A stretch of 64,000 nucleotides of DNA from Gaeumannomyces sp. JS-464 (GCA_002197995.1 NGZR01000003.1:310001-374000), one strand, 5' to 3'; counted from the stretch's first letter, positions 24,455 to 36,640 are shown. A program made the numbers and translations. Notes: generated by a model from the sequence alone, not told the origin.

Positions 24455-27080
24455 TCAGGAAGCAGCAGGCTTCGCCGCTTCCGGCTTGGCGGGTGCTGGG
24501 AACGGGTTGTAGGTCCCCTCTCGTCCCTCAGCTTGGTGAGCTTCTCGATCGCCACGTCCAGCGAGATCGGCTGGCCGCGGTCTTGAGTAGCTGGGTCATC
24601 GCGGTTGCGGACGTTGACTTGCCTGCCGTTCATCTCCTCGGCTCCAACAACTATGACAGGAATAACCCGATTAGCCACGGCAAGGTCTGTGTCAACGTGC
24701 CACAATGGAGACAAGGAGACTCACCGAAAATGAAGTTGTACTGCGCTAATTGTCCCGTGCGAATCTTCTTCTGCAAGGTCTATATCGGGCCGAAGCCTGT
24801 CAGTTGAGATCAAGACAAAAAGAGGTTCTTAGGATTCTTACGTTTCCGGAAGTGTCGACATCAATGTGCATCTTGGCCTTCTTGAAGATGACCCTGACCT
24901 CCTCGGCGTAGTCGTAGAAACCCTTGCCGACGGGCACCACGAGGATCTGGCGAGGAGACAGCCACATGGGCCACTTTCCGGCAAAGTGCTCGCACAGGAT
25001 ACCCGTGAACCGCTCGATCGACCCAGCCATGGCACGATGGATCATGACAGGGCGTGCACAGCCTGGGGTCAGCTTCTTGATGACCTTCTCCTTCTTGCTC
25101 TCCCCTTCGGCGCCGGCAACGGCAGCCCCTACTGCCTCCGTCGTCGCGTTCGCCGAGTCGATGATGGCCTGCGGGTCCTTGACCTTGACCTTGGGCGCCT
25201 GCGGCGCGGCCGACTTGGCTTCCTCGGCCTTGGCCTTGGTCTCGGCTGTGTCCTCGCCGGCCATGTACTCGAGGCCAAAGTTCTGGGGTTGCACAAAGTC
25301 CAGCTGGATGGTGGCGCATTGCCATTCACGGTTGAGACAGTCCATGATGGCGATATCGATTTTCTAGACTCGTTTGATTAGCCAATGGTCTGCCTGGCTC
25401 TTGTGGGGGTTTGAGACTCACCGGTCCGTAGAAAGCACCATCACCCTCGTTCAGCTCCCAGGGGACGCCGCCCTCGGAATTTGAGAAAATGTCGAGCGCA
25501 TCGCGAAGGGAATCCTCGGCCTTGTTCCAGGTCTCAAGGGCGCCCATGTACTTTTCAGGGCGGGTAGACAAACGCAGCTTGAAGGTGAGACCCATAACGC
25601 TGTACATTTTCCTCAGGAAGTCGAACAGGTCGAGAATCTCGTCCTTGATCTGGTCCTCGCGGCAGAAGATATGAGCATCGTCCTGTTGGAAGCGACGCAC
25701 TCGCGTCAGGCCTGAAAGGGCACCTGAGGCCTCGTTGCGGTGGAGGACGCCAAAGTCGGCAACGCGCCATGGCAGCTCACGGTGCGAGCGCTCGCGGTGG
25801 GCAAACATGAGGGCGTGTCCGGGGCAGTTCATGGGCTTGAGGCCAAAAGTCTCCTTGTCCTGTTCGATAACGAACATATCATCCTTATAGAACTTCCAGT
25901 GGCCCGACTGCTTCCACAGGTCGGCATTGTAGATGTTGGGCGTGATGACTTCTTCATAGTTCTTGTCCCAGTAGATCTCGCGGATGAAAGCCAGCAGAGT
26001 GTTGTAGATTCTGGTGCCATGGGGCAGCCACATGGCGGAGCCGGGGCTGTAGTCGTGGAAGAAGAAGAGCTCCTGCTGCTTGCCGATCAGACGGTGATCA
26101 CGCTTGGCAGCCTCTTCGAGGAACTTCTTGTACTCGGTGAGCTCCTTTTTGCTGGGGAAGCTGACGCCGTAGATACGCTGGAGGGAGTCATTATCCTTGT
26201 CGCCAAGGAAGTAGCTGGCAGAGTTCTTCATGATGGCGAAGGCCTCGATCCTCCCCGTGTCAGGGACGTGGGGGCCCCTGCAGAGGTCGATGAGGGGGCC
26301 GTTGCGGTACACGGTGGTTTTGGTGCCGTCAGGGATCTTGTCCTTGATGATGTGCTGCTTGTACTTGTTGTACTTGAACATCTCCAGCAGGTCCTCCTTG
26401 CTCAGCAGCAAGCGCTCAAACTTTTGCTTCTCCTTGACTATTTTGGACACGATGGTCTCAAGGGGCTTCCAGTCGGTGGCCTGGACGGCGGCACCATCGG
26501 GCAACGCCATCTCGTAGTAGAACCCATTGTCGACCGGGGGACCAATGCACAGGCTGCAGCCGAAACGGCGCTCGGCGGCCTCGCCAAGGATGTGGGCACT
26601 GGAGTGCCAGAAGACAAACTGACCCTGGGGGTCGCTGAAGTCAAGCAGCTCCAGTTTGCAGCTCCTCTCGAGCGGGCGTTCTAGGTCCCATAGCTGCTCC
26701 TTGTCGCCGTCCAACCTCGCGACGACTGTCCGCTTGAAGAGGCTGGTGGAGATGCCCTTGGCGATATCGGCAGGGGTGGTCTCCCAGGCGACGCCCGGCT
26801 TGACGCTGCCGTCGGGCATGGTGATGGTGATGGGATCGCGCGGCTTCTGGGCGATCTCGGCATCGTACTCCTTCTTCAGGCGGTCGAACAGCTCGACACG
26901 GTCCTGCAGGAAGGACGGCGGGGGGTTGAGCTCGAGAGGGCCCGAGTCGGCGGCGGCAGCGGCGCCCTTCTTTTCCTTCTTGGCGCCGCCCTTCTTGCCT
27001 TCCTTGGGTTCGCCGGCGCCAACGACGACCTTCTTGACGCCCTCGGCGATGGCGTCGACGGCGTCCCTGGCAGGCCCCAT
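24455..27080 (-). CDS. THS1: Threonyl-tRNA synthetase, cytosolic type
   Basis: This class II synthetase charges tRNA-Thr. Domains in order: Lys/Ala-rich N-terminal extension; TGS domain ([13 protein letters not shown]); second additional/editing domain ([16 protein letters not shown], metal-type His residues); catalytic core with motif 2 ([13 protein letters not shown] to [13 protein letters not shown]) and motif 3 ([16 protein letters not shown]); and an anticodon-binding domain ([10 protein letters not shown]). Four exons: 27080-25422, 25363-24842, 24779-24725 and 24650-24455, all GT-AG. A low-complexity insertion of about 65-70 residues (Ala/Lys/Glu-rich) separates FGLEY from motif 3. One base seems missing near 24515, so the tail should read [10 protein letters not shown] and stop at 24455. 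An in-frame upstream ATG at 27152 adds 24 residues and could give a second isoform. Confidence 0.95.
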
Positions 27081-27792
27081 GGTTGGCGTGTGTGGTTGGC
27101 AGATGGGCGTGGGCGTCGTGGAGACCCGGAACAGGAGAAAGGGAGGACGCAAGGTTCCAATGAAAAAGAGACGGGTGTCCGTCTGGCTTTGATATAGGCG
27201 AGTCCAGCAAGAGGTGACTCAATAGGACGGTGGCAGCTGGAGGCTGGCCGTTTTGCTGTGTTGTGCGTCTCGTAGTGGGCTGTTCGGTGCGCCAGGCTAT
27301 CGAGATTCGGCTACCCCGCCAAAACGCCTGCAGCATGTTGATTTGCTGCCATTGACCGCCGGCGCCCCTCGGCTTTGTAGCCAGTACTTGACCCAGCCAC
27401 CCGGCCCCTGCCAGCTCGGAAGTATCCGGTACGGGACGAAAACGTGGTGGATCCCGACCAGGGTGTCGATCGTCAGCGCACTTCTCGCCCCAGGGATCCC
27501 GCACAGTTAAAAAGGGGATTGAGCAAGTGGGTCGCGGCGCTGCTAAATTACGGCATGCCGCGCGCAGACATAAAAGAGGCGAGATTCCGTCGCAGTCGGA
27601 GGCCGCAGACGCAGCCAAGATCCGACGATCCTGTCGACTTTGAGTGCATGCATGGAAGCCGCCAAACCCCCTTCCTCGTCCTGGCCGGCCCCTCCTCCAC
27701 CCGCGCAGCCGGTGCGCACCTACCTGCCACTTAAACTTCAATTGTTCAAAGTCCGCTCTCTTGCCTTCGGTTTGTCTACCCGCGCGTAAACC
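27081..27792. promoter_or_regulatory. Divergent promoter, ThrRS and F-box gene
   Basis: This 712-bp region drives ThrRS leftward and the FBXO21-like gene rightward. The ThrRS-proximal 72 bp also form an in-frame N-terminal extension of that ORF. CT-rich sequence precedes the rightward ATG. No operator was recognised. Confidence 0.55.
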
Positions 27793-29776
27793 ATGGAGGT
27801 GTCGCGCGCGCCGCCTCTTTCGCGCCCTCCGCGCCGGGCCCGGGGCGCAATCGGGGGCGCCAGCCTGCACTGCGCCGTTCCCGACGAGATCATGGTCCGG
27901 ATTCTCTATTACGTGCCCCCAGAAGAAAACCTGTCCAGCTTCCAGCTCATCTCGCGGAGACACTCACGGCTGGCCAACGAGCCCCTTCTCTGGAAACACC
28001 ACTGTCGCACCAGCTTCAAACACTGGGACCCCAGGCATGATTTCGCGCTGAAGCTGGCCCTCCCCGCGACCGCGGTGGAGTGGAAGCGGCTGTGGATGCT
28101 GCGCCGCGGCCAGAACGCGCGCGTGTTGCGCCTGCTGGACGACATCCTGGCCACCAAGATTGGCCGGGTAGCCAAGTTCGAGCAGATATGCCTGCTGGAA
28201 TACGACGCCAAGGACATCCTTTTGGAGCAGTGCAAAACGCCCGACTCGGCCGAGGATGTGCTGGCAAGGAGGTACTATGCCGGCGCAGCCCTGGCGAGCA
28301 TCCACCGCGGCGTCGCCATCAAGGAATGGGCCAAATTCCAGTCGCCGCACGCCGGTCCGCCACGTTTGGACCGCGCCCTTGCCGCGTTCGACATGTTTAC
28401 GCTGCGCGAGCATGACGGAGATATAGACGACATCGAGGCGCTTCTCGACAGCCTTGCCCGCGACTTCCTGGCCGCCCACCCCGGCTTTGAGGGCCTGAAC
28501 ACGCGCCGCAAGGCGCTGTTGCTACTCCAATGGGTTAGATCCGAGAACCTTACGGGCATGGACAACCCCGACACCAACTACCGCAATATCCAGAACTGCC
28601 TGCTCGGCCACGCGCTGCGTGACGAGAACCATCCGTCGCTGCCCCTGGTATCCAGCGCCATCTACGCGAGCCTGGCCGAGAGGGTCGGCATGCGCGCCGC
28701 CTGCTGCTCCTTCCCGGCTCACGTTCATGTCGGCGTCTTTGCGCCTTCGGGCGAGACCCTCGATGGGGTGCGCCCCAAAGAGCCGCGGCCCGAGCCGGAC
28801 ATGATGTACCTCGACCCGTACGGGGCTGACCACGAGATTCACATCGAGGAGCTGCGCATGAGGCTCGAGGAGTACAGCAGTGGCTGGCATGAGCCCGGCC
28901 GCCGCGAGGCGTTCCTGAAAGCCTCCCCGACCTCGGTCCTGATCATCCGCGCGGCGCACAATATACAGGTGTCGTGTGTGCGGCTCCAGCAGGCGCGAGA
29001 CGAGCCGCCCAACCTCGGCCCGCACGGTCCCGACAACTCGCCCAACATGGAGTCGATGCTGTACGCCGTGCTTTGGGTCAGCCTCCTGTTGACGCCGACA
29101 GCGCAGCGCCTGTGGGACAATAACCTCGAACACTTCTTGAACCGCTTCCGCAGGTACTTTTCCGAGGACGCCTGGCTGCTGCGCAAGTATCTAGCCCCTC
29201 TATACGACAACTTTCTCATGCTCCACAACCTCCGGGACACACCGCGGTCTGGCTGGGAGGACGTGCACCTGGCACTCCAGATGGAGCAGAAGGTGGACGA
29301 GCGACCCCTCATTGTTCAGCGCCGCGACACCTGGGTGACCCAGCACCGCGTGCGCTACCACGTCGGTCAAGTCTTTATTCACAAGCGCTTCCACACTCAT
29401 GGCATCATCACGGGCTGGAACGCCGATAGCGCCAAACAAGATGTCCGGGGAGGCGTCGCTGCTCGAGAGCCGACGGACGATGATTTGTGGACGCCTCCAG
29501 TCTACTATACCTGCTTGTGAGCTTGCAACCCGCCCCTGATGGTTACTCTGCGCATTTGGCATATACCCGCTGCTAGCCCTCTCACCCTGCTAACACCTCA
29601 CTAGGAGGACTGATGTGGACAGAATCATTGTCGCTGAACCCAACATCGATCTCATTACCAACCCCAACAACGTGCCCACCAGTCTTGTGCGCGCTGCGGG
29701 CAAGTTTTTCAAGCGGTTCAACAGAGTTACGTGCACGTTTGAATCAAACGTCAAGGAGTCGTTTCCAGATGACTGA
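27793..29776 (+). CDS. FBXO21-like F-box protein with transglutaminase-like and YccV domains
   Basis: This is a predicted SCF ubiquitin-ligase substrate receptor of the FBXO21 architecture. Residues about 28-75 form an F-box (LHCAVPDEIMVRILYYVPPE, then LISRRHSRLANEPLLWKHH). Residues about 190-310 match the SirB1/transglutaminase-like region (REHDGDIDDIEALLDSLARD; NYRNIQNCLLGHALRDENHP). The C-terminus carries a YccV/HspQ-like domain (RVRYHVGQVFIHKRFHTHGI). Exon 1 is 27793-29516 and exon 2 is 29605-29776. The intron has a GTGAGC donor, CTAAC branch and TAG acceptor and joins TCL to RTDVDRIIVAEPNI. No frameshift is needed, in contrast to many neighbours. Substrate unknown. Confidence 0.88.
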
Positions 29777-30003
29777 GTGAAGCAAGGAACAGGAGCGAGT
29801 TGAATGAACGTACGAAAATCCCAGAATACGATACCCCCTTTAATGTCTGCAATAGCACGGTCGAAACCAGGCGACTATAGATGCTCAATTCCACTCATTA
29901 CTAGCTGACCTTTTTTTCGTTTATTCCACGTTTGCCTTGTGTGTGTGCCGTGTGGCACCGCAGTGACATGCTTATTCTAATGATTGCGCATCGGGTCGCT
30001 CCT

Positions 30004-31109
30004 CTATGCCAGTTCCATGGTCTCGACGCTCGCCGAAGCTCGCAGCTCTCGGCCCTGGCCCATCTCTCGCATGATCCACTCGTAGACGGCCCACTGGGCG
30101 GCGTTGACGACGAAGGCGCGGACGCTGCACACGGTGAGGCCCCTGAAGAAGACGCGACCCCGCCTCGCGGTACGCCTCTCTCGCCACCTCGACCGCGCGC
30201 CGCCGCTGCGTCTTGTCGGCTCTGACGCCGCCGCCGACCCACGAGTGGGCTCCTCTCAGACGCCGCAAGCTCCGCCGGCCCGCGATCCCGGCTGCTGCTT
30301 CCGACCTGCTGCGCGGACCCGCGTCTTGATGGTGTCGAGCGGGGATGCTGGCCCAGGTCACGACGCGGCGATGCCGCCGAGAGCAGCACGCGCGCCGCCT
30401 CGCGCCCAGGACCCGTCTCATCATCCCCTCGGCGCCGCCGCCGCCACCGCCCCAACGCCGCCCCGCCCAGCGCGAGCACAGCTCGTACGACCAAAAGTAG
30501 AAGCCGTACCCACGCTATCCCGCAGCGCCGTCACGGCCCCGCCAAAGTAAAAACCCCTAACCCCGCCCTCTGCGCGCCAGACGCGCTTCGCGACGGCCCA
30601 GGAGGAGGACGCCGACGACGGCGATGAGGCAGACGAGAGCTGCGCGCGGCACTTGACCAGCTCCGTCGGCGTGCTGACGACCCACGTCGCCAGGCCGCCC
30701 GCCGCGCCCGCGATCCACGTCGTCCACAGGTTCGAGCCCGTGCCTCCGCCTCCGCGGCGCCGGCGCCGTTGAGCAGCGCCTCGGTCCGGTTGTACGACAC
30801 AAACAGCAGCGCGTTGAGCGCCCCGTACCCCAGCACCGGCGCCGCCGTGCCCGCCGCCAGCGCCCGGAGCGCGGCCCAGGATCGCGCGAGCGCGCCGGCC
30901 GTCCGGGAGGCGCACCGCTGTGGGAGGGGGCCCGTAGCGGGCGCCGACGGCAGCAGCGGCGGCGGAGGTGCTAGTGGTGGCTGCGACGGCGCTGCTGCTG
31001 CTGCTGGTGCGGCGGCGGCCTGCAGGCGGACCTTGACGACGTCCAGGGGGTTGCCGATCAGGATGCCAGCGGCGCCGCTGATGTACCCCGCCCAGAAGTC
31101 AGCTGACAT
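30004..31109 (-). CDS. Mitochondrial carrier family (SLC25) protein
   Basis: This is an inner-mitochondrial-membrane solute carrier with three about 100-residue repeats. The signature motifs are GNPLDVVKVRLQ (repeat 1, about 31045), STPTELVKCRAQ (repeat 2, about 30670) and SIPLDTIKTRV (repeat 3, about 30340, after correcting one base). The N-terminus MSADFWAGYISGAAGILIG is typical. An Ala/Pro-rich stretch of about 40 residues interrupts the first matrix loop. Apparent single-base shifts occur near 30750, 30513, 30370 and 30345; beyond them the expected sequence resumes, for example YGFYFWSYELC and FVVNAAQWAVYEWIM. The gene is convergent with the F-box gene (about 230 bp apart). Substrate cannot be assigned. 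The density of breaks leaves pseudogenisation possible, though similar breaks occur in essential genes here. Confidence 0.85.
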
Positions 31110-31951
31110 GGCGCAGCGGCGCTGTCGGACGGGACGAACGGGGGCGGGTGATTGGATGTTTGTTTGGTCCTCGCGTTTCGGCCCTCGGCAGTGCAGTCCA
31201 TTTCTCTCTCAAAATCCCGCAGGTCGAAACAGGCACATGGTTGCCGGAATAGCCACAACCCCGAAACGCAGAAAAGGGAATGAGAACAGGAAACAAAGAG
31301 CAGTGCCGAAAGGTGGGTGTGTCTGCGGCTCCAGGCTCTGCCAGGCTTTGTCTCCCCCGTTCAGCGCACCTGCCGCGAGTCAAAGGGGCGCGGGGCGGAG
31401 GCTGGGCTCTTTATGCGCCGTTTTTATCCCCTCTGACCCGCTGACGGGCCTCGGCTGTGGAATGCCGCGTGAGATTTCTCGCTTCGTAGGCGACCCGGCA
31501 TCCATCCCGTCACATGCTGGCACCGATAAACGAACCCATGGACACCGTCACGCAAGTGATAGCGTCTTGCTAGCACCTAGGTACCCAGCCACAAGGGGCA
31601 GATAGATGCAGTATTCGGGCATGAGGCAATCTTTGTCAAGCAAGATATAAAAGTCACAGCCAGATCAGAGCTTGGCAGGCACAGCAGTACGGGATTTTGG
31701 GTTGATGGAAAAAGGAACCCTTTTGATTTCCACGCCGGTACGCCCCATCGGTAGAACGTAAAAGTCAATGCCCAAAATGCTTTCCCGGAACGGTGATTCC
31801 AGATTGATCCTAGCTAAACCGTGCCGGACCTGTGGTGCGCGGCCCCAATGCCGCGTCTTTCGATTCCTCCCATGATTCTTTCTTTTATGTTTCCGTCATG
31901 GGTCATCAACTCGGTATATTTTGGCGAAAAGGAAAAAGGACGAAGAGCTGC
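31110..31951. other. Intergenic region upstream of the carrier gene
   Basis: About 840 bp hold the carrier's 5' region and the 3' region of the eL36 gene. No reading frame is supported by domain, length or splicing. Confidence 0.5.
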
Positions 31952-32653
31952 TTAGTGGCCTGCGCGACGGGCCTCGGCGATGACGCCCTGGAGCTGGTCG
32001 ACCTTGGCCTTGGCACGGCCGAAAGTACCGAGCTAGGGAGACAACGTCAGTGATCCATGTCCCGTTCGCCGGACACGAGCGCCGTCAACTTACCCGCTTC
32101 TTGGCGAGCTTGCGGGCACGCTTGTCCTTGCCGTTCCTCAGCAGCTCGATAACACGGCGCTCATAGGGGGCAAGACTGGAAGAGGAGCGTTAGCAAAAGT
32201 CCATGCATGATATGGCGTGGAATCGCAAATCACGATAACAAGACGTACCCGGCGACCTCCTTGACCAGCTCACGGACGAAAGCGGTGCGCTTGCTCAGGT
32301 GGCCCTTGGTCCGGCTGACGCGGGGTTTGGCGACCCTGGGGGTGGTTTTCTTTTTGGTGAGAGAGAGATCCGAAAGGTCAGCGCGATGTCCATCAGCTGC
32401 AGCGAGCCCTGTCGTCGGCCGAGGGCAGGCGCAGAGATCCTCCACGAGGTGAGATCATCGGACTTACGAAGCCGCGGTTGATGCCCTGGGGAGAGGAACG
32501 ATAAGTTAGCTTGGATTGTCCAATTCGCGCCAGGTTCGAACAGCGCAATGTCGCCGTGGAGCTGCCGTGACAGATCAGCGACAGCACGACCGAGTGTCTA
32601 CTTACGACAGCCAGGCCGGTGCGGGGGGCCTCGCCCTTCTTAACGGGAGCCAT
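31952..32653 (-). CDS. RPL36: 60S ribosomal protein eL36
   Basis: This is a structural protein of the large cytosolic ribosomal subunit. Five exons on the minus strand join without any frame problem: 32653-32606, 32485-32468, 32349-32249, 32175-32094 and 32032-31952. They total 330 nt, or 109 residues plus TAA. Diagnostic sequence: [78 protein letters not shown]. The second exon is only 18 nt. Dense short introns near the start are usual for fungal ribosomal protein genes. All introns are GT-AG (GTAAGT donors in three). Confidence 0.96.
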
Positions 32654-33501
32654 TGCTGCTGGAGGTTTGGTGGTGGGTTAGTGAGGGCGATGTCGTCGTC
32701 GTCTTTTTTGCGCTGCAAAAAAAAAAAAGAGAAAAAAATCCAGAGTTTCGGTGCACACAAAATGCGAAAGTTGTGGGTGGAATGCAGGTGGGCCTGGCCC
32801 GTGGGGGGTCGCTGCTGGCGGGCTGCTCAGTCATGTGACCAGGAGCGGGCTGCGCTTCAGCATCTGTGGCTCAGTCACGAAACCCGCCACAGAGGGCCAG
32901 GGCCTGCACCAGCTGCCACTGCGCGCAGACATGCATCATTATAATCAAAGGCGGTCGCACACTCAGCAAGACCAGGCTGGTTGGGAATACGATTCCCCCT
33001 GCGTCATTTTGGTTATTTAATTTGCATGCATCAAGGCCATATTCCAGAGACGCCCACTCGGGTAATTGGCTGGCGTCTGGCACAGCGCATCACAAATCCG
33101 AAGCGACTCGTCTCAGTAAAAGGTTGACGATGACTTCAAATCCAATGGATGCGGTTGATGACGCTGAAGGGAAATGCCGTGCCGTGGTAAATGGCGATTC
33201 CGCTTAATTCCGCTGTCCACTCCTGGTTTTGTGGGGAAATAGTCGACTCCACCACAGGTGCACGGACTGGTGCTGCGGCTGTCCTCTCCAATTGCTGCTT
33301 CTTGATTGACCGGGTCGGTTTGACGGCTTCGAAGTGTCCTTGTTTTTTTCCCTCGTTTTTTTTGACATTGCATTTTTTTTACTGCTCGCTCTGCCCCGCA
33401 AACGCCAATCGACCCCGACCCGCCGAGCTCCCGAAGCTGCCTCTGCCCCCCGACCCTCGTTTTCTGCTGTCGCAGAAGCTCCTCCTAATTTCGCCGTCAC
33501 G
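32654..33501. promoter_or_regulatory. Divergent promoter, eL36 and KGD2
   Basis: These 848 bp separate two divergent genes. The eL36-proximal side has an A-rich run at about 32718-32737, and the KGD2-proximal side is CT/T-rich at about 33340-33400, as in fungal 5' UTRs. No operator recognised. Confidence 0.5.
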
Positions 33502-35055
33502 ATGCTGTCCCGGAGACTTGCCACGGCGGCGCGCCTCCTGCCGCTCAGCCAGTCCCGCCAGCCGCTGCGCCGGGTGCCGCTGCCCGCTCTCTACCAGCAG
33601 CTGCGCACCTACGCCGACCACGTCGTCAAGGTGCCCCAGATGGCCGAGTCCATCTCCGAGGGCACCCTGAAGCAGTTCCTGAAGCAGGTTGGCGACTACG
33701 TCGAGCAGGACGAGGAGATTGCCACCATCGAGACCGACAAGGTAACGCACAGAAGCCGACACCACGATGCCCGCCGAGGGAATCACCAACCCACTGACCG
33801 GTGAGGGCTTTGTTTTCCCCTCTCCCGCCCTCTAGATCGATGTTGCCGTCAACGCGCCCGCTGCCGGAACCATCAAGGAGCTCCTGGCCGCCGAGGAAGA
33901 CACGGTCGTGGTTGGCCAGGACCTGCTCAGGTTAGACACCGACGGCGCCCCTCCCGCGGGCGGCGCCGAGAAGGAGGCCGAGGCGCCCAAGGAGACGGAG
34001 GAGAAGAAGCCAGAGCCGGCGCACGAGTCAAAACCGGAGCCGCCCAAGGAGGAGACGTCTGCCCCGGCTCCGCCCAAAAAGCAGGAGAGCGCCCCTGCAC
34101 CGCCCAAGAAGGAGACCCCTAAGGAGGCTCCCAAGGAGTCCTCGGGCGCCCCGACGCTCGGGAACCGCGAGGAGCGCAAGGTACGAGCGAGCGCACACGA
34201 CCCGACCCCTGCCTGTTTTGCGCAACGGCTGTCCATTGGCCCGTTTTCTGTCACAGTCTAACCCCCTCTGCAGGTCAAGATGAACCGCATGCGCCTCCGC
34301 ATCGCCGAGCGCCTCAAGCAGTCGCAGAACACGGCCGCGTCCCTGACGACCTTCAACGAGGTCGACATGTCGGCTATCATGGACTTCAGGAAGCTGTACA
34401 AGGACGAGGTGCTCAAGAAGACGGGCGTCAAGCTCGGCTTCATGAGCGCCTTCTCGCGCGCCGCCGTCCTGGCCATGCGCGACCTGCCCGCCGTCAACGC
34501 CTCCATCGAGGGCCCCAACGGCGGCGACACCATCGTCTACAGGGACTACGTCGACATCAGCGTCGCTGTCGCCACCGAGAAGGGCCTCGTGACGCCCGTC
34601 GTGCGCAACGTCGAGACCATGGACCTGGTTGGCATCGAGAAGTCGATTGCTGATCTCGGAAAGAAGGTGCGCCAACTGTTTGATGATATTTTCTCGTAAA
34701 ATCCCTTGTTTGTAGTGGTGTGTTGCTAACAACTGTCTCCTCGTCCGCCCCCCGCGCAGGCCCGTGACGGCAAGCTCACCATCGAGGACATGGCCGGCGG
34801 CACCTTCACCATCAGCAACGGCGGCGTCTTCGGCTCGCTCATGGGCACCCCATCATCAACCTCCCCCAGAGCGCCGTGCTCGGCCTGCACGCAATCAAGG
34901 AGCGCCCCGTCGCCGTCAACGGCAACGTCGAGATCCGCCCCATGATGTACCTGGCCCTGACCTACGACCACCGGCTCCTGGACGGCAGGGAGGCGGTCCA
35001 GTTCCTCGTCAAGATCAAGGAGTACATTGAAGATCCCCGCAGGATGCTTCTGTAG
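33502..35055 (+). CDS. KGD2: Dihydrolipoamide succinyltransferase, E2 of 2-oxoglutarate dehydrogenase
   Basis: This mitochondrial matrix TCA-cycle enzyme transfers the succinyl group to CoA. An Arg/Leu-rich presequence ([19 protein letters not shown]) precedes a single lipoyl domain, with the lipoyl-lysine in EIATIETDK at the end of exon 1. A Pro/Lys/Glu-rich linker follows. The catalytic domain runs from [18 protein letters not shown] to [15 protein letters not shown], containing the HxxxDG active site. No peripheral-subunit-binding domain is seen, as expected for this E2. Exons: 33502-33741, 33836-34180, 34274-34666, 34760-35055. One C appears missing near 34846 (GTP to [11 protein letters not shown]). 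Complete ends and active site argue for a functional gene. Confidence 0.95.
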
Positions 35056-35688
35056 ATTGACCCCCACCACACCCCCAGTCCCTGTTTCCTCAGCCAGCCA
35101 ACAAAAACATATATAGTGTACACTACTCGTAGAACCTGCATTGCGCCATAATCATGCGGGCGATCTGGCCACTGGATGGGCCACATTTTCCTGTTTTATA
35201 TTCTCCTTGTTTCTTGCTCCAACGCCCCGTGTTGGCAGGTCGGCGATTCGTGCCGTAAAATAACGGACTTGGGATATGTCTGTCTAGAGCTATTTTCCTA
35301 TGTCCTTGACGCCGTGCCTGACGCCTGTCTGCGAGGGTCAAACGCAGGGCTCACTGGGTATTTTGGGTAAGCCTGCTCTGCTTGGGTCGATGTTGCCTAA
35401 GCTATTTGGTGGCAAAGGAAATTGATTTGTCCTTGTGGTGATATGAAAAGCTTCAGGCTGCCTCGGTGGGCTGGCTGCATCCCCGGTCCTACGTTCCTTT
35501 ACCGCCCCCGATAGCCAGCGGAGTGGTCGTGCCAGATGCACATCGTGCGGCTCACCCCCTTGTTCGACTCCCCTGGGGATAAACCGGCTCTTGACAGCAG
35601 TTCCTGGCTTACCCGTAGACCCTTCTTGTGGTCCAGCGGGCGAACCGCCACGGCCCAGTGATCATGGGTCTCCATACTCGACGGGGAG
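35056..35688. other. Convergent intergenic region
   Basis: These 633 bp lie between the stop codons of KGD2 (+) and the 2EXR-like gene (-). Short frames only; nothing else recognised. Confidence 0.55.
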
Positions 35689-35869
35689 CTACGCGTCATC
35701 GTCGTCATCGTTATCGTCCTCCTCCTGATCCTCTGCCTCCTCAACCTCCACTTCGTCCGCCTCTTCACCGTCCTGGTCGCCATTGCTGTCATCATTGTCG
35801 TCACCGTCGTCATTATTGTCGTCGTTGTCGTCGTTATCGTCATCGTTGCCGTCGTCATCCTCTTCCTCC

Positions 35870-35901
<32 letters not shown>

Positions 35902-36640
35902 CTCTCTCCTCATCTTCTTCGGGCTCGGATGGGGGCAGCGGAGGGTCCATCAACTCATACCAGCGGATACCGTCCGGATCAGTCTGGTGGCCGCACAGCG
36001 CCATCGAGTCGCCGTAGTTGAGTTCCCATTCCCTGGAGAACGGGGAGCCGAGGCGCAAATTGGCGAAGTTGGGGCACGCCTTCTTCATGGCGACGAGGCA
36101 GCCGTCCTCGTCCCCGGCCAGGTACGCGATAAGCTCGCGGGCAATGTCGGCGAAGCGGTGCACGCGCGGCTCGGCGGCCGGGCCGACCTCCTGCTTCAGC
36201 AGGTGCGCGACGATGACGAGGCGCAGCTCCTCGAGGCGGGGGAACCAGGCCGGGAGGCTGGTGACGACGCCTTTCCACTGGGTGTCGTGGCCGCCCTGCG
36301 GCACGCCCAGGGCGGCCCAGGCGTCCTCGGACAGGGGCGAAATATCGACCTCGAACTGGACGCTGCGGATGAAGCGCGCGTAGGGGCCGATGCGGGCCGA
36401 CCACATGAGGGCGGCGGCGGCGTCCTCGACGACGAAGGTGTTCTCGCGGTAGTACCACTCGGTGGCCTCAGCGCGAAAGAGGCGGCAGGCGAGCAGGACG
36501 TTGAGAGCCTGGTTGTTTTGCACGATGCGGATGGGCCGGTCCTGGCGCACGGCCTCGCGGAAGATCATGATGCGCAGCTCGGGCGACAGCTGCGCGATGC
36601 GGTGCTGGCCGCTGATGGTGGCGGGGGACGCCATTGCCAT
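35689..36640 (-). CDS. 2EXR/F-box-like fungal protein with polyacidic tail
   Basis: A protein of about 315 residues whose N-terminal region (IAQLSPELRIMIFREAVRQD, then NQALNVLLACRLFRAEATEW and YYRENTFVVED) matches the 2EXR-type domain abundant in filamentous fungi. That domain is related in form to F-box motifs and usually of unknown function. The C-terminal about 70 residues are almost only Glu and Asp, encoded by CCT/TCC/TCG repeats on the plus strand. Reaching the tail and its stop codon at 35689 needs one base removed near 35906. Without it the frame runs into a Gly/Arg-rich chance sequence, so the acidic reading is favoured. The start at 36640 (MAMASPATIS) is preferred over an upstream Lys-rich extension from 36733, which is encoded by a homopolymer-rich leader. 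Confidence 0.72.

Noticed and set aside
26641..27963. Minus-strand frame of 440 residues overlapping ThrRS and its promoter
   Set aside because: It is an alternative frame of the conserved ThrRS N-terminal coding region; its translation is Arg/His-rich with no domain.
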